Notes under the pieces: generated by a model | Told to the model about the DNA's origin: nothing | The model's input: the letters and a program-made list of their open reading frames with translations, nothing else | Database searches by the model: none | Made by a program: the position numbers and the translations under genes | In this document: in pieces, positions 61,214-64,000 of the stretch | Layout of the letters: each line of letters begins with the position of its first letter | How positions within the stretch are numbered: the stretch's first letter is position 1 | Assembly (NCBI GenBank): GCA_024663395.1 | Contig: JANFAH010000047.1 | Location: 310,001 to 374,000, forward strand | Length of the DNA stretch: 64,000 bases | Direction: 5' to 3' | Origin: Pisolithus tinctorius | Lineage: Eukaryota > Basidiomycota > Agaricomycetes > Boletales > Pisolithaceae

Positions 61214-63412
61214 GTCAAGGGGTGAGTGTTTTTCATTGCAGTTGGAGGGCCATTTGGCATCTTAGACTTTACAGGAGTGTATGACAAGTACAAGCAAATG
61301 TTATCGAGCCCAGAGCTACAGGGTACATATGAGCGGCTACACAAAGTGACAAGGACTCAAATTATCACCAAACAATGGTTGATTGATGCAACAGAGAGCT
61401 CTCAGTGGAGGAGAAACATAGAGGATTTGTGTGCTGGACTCAACAGCTCAGGTTTTTGTTTTGATCTTAGAGTGTTTTATTTACATCCTCATTATTCTAG
61501 GGAAGACAGACATCTACAACAAACTGCAGTCGCAATATGAGAGTTTCCAGTGGGCTATGAACACAGGATCCATGGACATACAGAAGAAAGAGAACAGCAA
61601 ATCCTGTTAGAACTACAATGCTGACCATTGAAGATATGAGAGAACACACAATATGCAGGAGATGTTGGGATCACACTGGATGAGCACAGTGGCTTGATGT
61701 TTTGTTTTTGTCTCAGGAAGTTTTGCTTACATCCCTGTTATTCTAGGGGAAACATTTACCTACAACAAGGAACATCCAGTGTTCCAGCAAATGTGATGTG
61801 TGAGGCTACAACAACCTATGCGAGAAGTGGGAGACCACAAAGGTGAAATAATGTGATGCATCTCAAGGATTTTACTATGAGTGGAGTGGAAGGAAAAGAT
61901 GACACAAGAGGGCAATGTATAGGAATGAAGAACCAGTTTGATCAGCTGTATGACATGCACAATGAAGTCTGGATGGTTTAAGTCCCCATTGGGGGAACAG
62001 TTGGACAATCACAGGTGTGATACTCAGCAGCTCCAGTTTCTGCTTTGAATTTATATTGTCATACTTACAACCTTATTACCCTAGGAAGTATGCCCTTGGA
62101 GCAGAGAGGTCTAAGATATACAAGGAAGATGATGTGCAGCCACTGATATCTGAAGGAAAAGAAGATGGTGTGAGTTTGCAAGCAGAGTGTGAAGACCAGA
62201 TGACAAAGCTCAGGAAGGGGAAATACAAAGTCCAGGTGTCCTATTTAGTTTTAATTTGAACACTATCTACTGCAAAGTACAGGTGCCCTGGCATGAAGGA
62301 AAAGGCAATTGATGGAGATGGATGGCTTGAAGCTGTTCATCAGTACTTAGCATCAAGACTTCATCTGCCTGACTGCGAGGTTGAAGGTCAACAACCAAGA
62401 TTGAGTGAACTTAGCACCTGCACCCATCAGGGTCAAAGACCTATCTTCAAAGCAGGCTCAAGAATGTACAGACTTAAGGTGATGTCTTTTACTATGATTC
62501 AAACATATACTATGCCAAAACACTTTGTTTCTAGGGTTGAAAAAGTGGTGAACAAAGACAGGTGACTTGAGGTTGCTCAGTGACACTTAGTGCAAGGGCT
62601 TCAGCCCCCAGATGAAGTGCCAGATGAAGTACAAGGAATCAAGTGTGCATGTGCACAGAGGGCCAAGGCTGCAAAAATGGGAATGGGACAGGTGGATGAA
62701 GCAAAGGTCCTGGTGAGCATATTGGTGTATAGTTTTTCTTTAATTTGAGTTTTGCTTTGTGTGATGTCATTCAACCAAGTTGCGCTAGTCTTTGGGTGAT
62801 TCTACTCACCCTGACATGTGGTTTCAGTTTTCTTTCATTTTTTTTATGTGCTGGATTGTCTTAAGGATGAGCAGGAGTTGAGAGCACATATGTGCATAAG
62901 GATGGTAAATACATGACTGAGTGAGAGTTTTTTTTTAGGTACATATATGTCTTCAAACTGCCTCATAAAGGGCAAATGTCTGCTGTACCAGCCATGGTGC
63001 TGCATCACACCACATTACCATTTGCACAGAGATTGTGCCTTGAAGAGCAGTCATCAACTCACTCTGCACTTGATTCATCACTCACTTGTTCATTTTCCTG
63101 GAGTTTATCTCTGTTGTCATTTGGTTCAAGGTCTGGGTTGTGAGGGGAGTGTTAGAGAAGCAGTGTGTGTGTTAGAGGCCAGGTGGCATTTGGCAAGCAG
63201 AAAGAGTTGCATTCAAGGGCAAGAGGTTTTGAGGACCAGGAGGGTTTTTTCTGCAAAGTTGGGAGCAAGCCTTGGAAAGAAGGGGTCATGTTCAGGTGTG
63301 TGGCAAGGTCAAGGGTCTGTGGTGAAGTTGGGGGAAGCAGATGTGAGCATGAGGACATTTGCATGAGGAGGAGAGTGACTGAGGATGGTTGAATTCTAAA
63401 CCACCCCTTGGA
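61214..63412 (+). other. Unrecognised exon-like remnants with repeated intron-like segments
   Basis: Several plus-strand open pieces look protein-like (DFTGVYDKYKQMLSSPELQG; KYALGAERSKIYKED) but match no family I know. Three similar pyrimidine-rich segments ending in TTATTCTAG or TTACCCTAG (about 61450-61500, 61696-61748, 62033-62085) resemble introns. From about 62600 to 63412 I see no convincing gene. The last bases, ACCCCTTGGA, resemble the sequence before element G's 3' LTR (ACCCCTGGGA), so part of this may be interior of an F element. Confidence 0.35.
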
Positions 63413-63890
63413 TGTAGGGAACAAGTTTGAGTTCCCTAGGAGAAGCTGTCTTGGTTAGGAGTTTAGGGGTGGAAGGTTTCCTTTTGTTTTATTTATTTCT
63501 TTTTTTTGTCATGTTTGTACCACTGGACTTAGTGGCAAGCAGCCGCATTGCTGACTAAGCACATGTGCTGTGTTTGTGCACGTTCAGTTTACCAAAAAAA
63601 CAAATCCATGTCAGAGGCCCTCAGCAGTAGGGTGATTTCATCTTGCATTTCAGCGAGTTTTTGAGGTTAGAATTATTACTTTGGGGAGTACCCAAAGGGC
63701 CAGGAGGACTGGCAATAGGTTTAGTATAGCAGGCAGTGGCCCAGAGCTGAGTTTTCCTTTTAGTTCGCAATTTTTACACATTTACTACACTTCTTTTCTC
63801 CAGTGAGAACCTCCCTTTTGGGTCAAGCACAAATCTCACCCATCACTGACAATTACTAATTCTAGGTACTATCTATTACCTGTTCCTACA
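63413..63890 (+). repeat. F-family LTR, probably a 3' LTR
   Basis: 478 bp, TGTAGGGAAC...TTCCTACA, homologous to the solo LTR at 22534-22997 but CpG-decayed. The flanks differ (TGGA before, CCAC after), so it is not a simple solo LTR. The preceding bases suggest it is the 3' LTR of an F element extending leftward. Confidence 0.8.
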
Positions 63891-64000
63891 CCACCTATGG
63901 CAGAAGGCCTCAAAGATAGCCAACATCTCCTTGTCATGGGTATCATAGTTGAGTTCTGGCATGGTCATGGTGTGGGAGTAGAAAGTGACTGGGTGGAGTT
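63891..64000 (-). pseudogene. Gypsy pol fragment (RNase H), cut by window end
   Basis: Minus strand encodes HPVTFYSHTMTMPELN, YDTHDKEMLAIFEAF, the RNase H region of the chromoviruses described here. It continues beyond the window; the F LTR marks its other side. Confidence 0.85.

Noticed and set aside
1..64000. tRNA or rRNA genes
   Set aside because: No cloverleaf with conserved A and B boxes or rRNA-like sequence was noticed in either strand by eye. A tRNAscan-SE or Infernal run would be decisive.

Overview
The window looks like a repeat island from a filamentous fungus, most likely an agaricomycete (mushroom-forming basidiomycete). The evidence is chromodomain Ty3/Gypsy elements, a fungal Helitron, introns of 52-54 nt, a decayed ERG26-like sterol gene, and strong loss of CpG (as TpG/CpA) in the older copies. 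I see no intact, ordinary host gene. Almost all of the sequence is transposons inserted into one another, and most boundaries can be placed by TG...CA LTR ends and matching target duplications.

Layout. Positions 1-13888 are an old, CpG-poor block: a partial T-family LTR, a broken Helitron helicase, gene remnants, an F-box/nucleotidyltransferase pseudogene split by a second T LTR, and a cluster of CACATG motifs. This block sits in the 5' LTR of Gypsy element A (13889-31491). A also carries a 714-bp solo LTR and the full Gypsy element B (21165-30747), which is itself hit by an F-family solo LTR and a T LTR. Right of A is a remnant of element E (31492-32462, continuing at 60022). E is split by element D (32463-60016), a non-coding LTR element. 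D contains Gypsy element H (33429-54235, minus strand). H contains the nearly intact Gypsy element C (35190-45192), whose 5' LTR holds another T LTR, and the gag-only element G (47627-51677). The right edge has an E-type LTR, an ERG26 pseudogene, unrecognised exon-like remnants, an F-family LTR and a scrap of Gypsy pol.

How the parts work. The Gypsy elements (A, B, C, H) share one plan: LTR, self-priming PBS, gag, a -1 frameshift signal at the gag stop, then pol (protease, RT, RNase H, integrase, chromodomain), polypurine tract and LTR. The first 10-11 nt of the predicted transcript are complementary to the PBS, and both sides change together between families. D keeps these priming signals but no proteins, so it probably depends on its relatives. 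G uses a tRNA-type PBS and encodes only Gag.

Most interesting are: (1) an intron-containing gene on the antisense strand of A and C, between pol and the 3' LTR, encoding a coiled-coil protein with a fungal Zn2Cys6-type cysteine pattern; (2) the 1.86-kb T unit, which behaves like a solo LTR with 4-bp duplications and carries a conserved ORF of about 159 codons upstream of its TATA box; (3) a purine tract inside pol that resembles each element's own 3' PPT and survives in non-coding D. All identifications were made by reading the sequence, without database searches.
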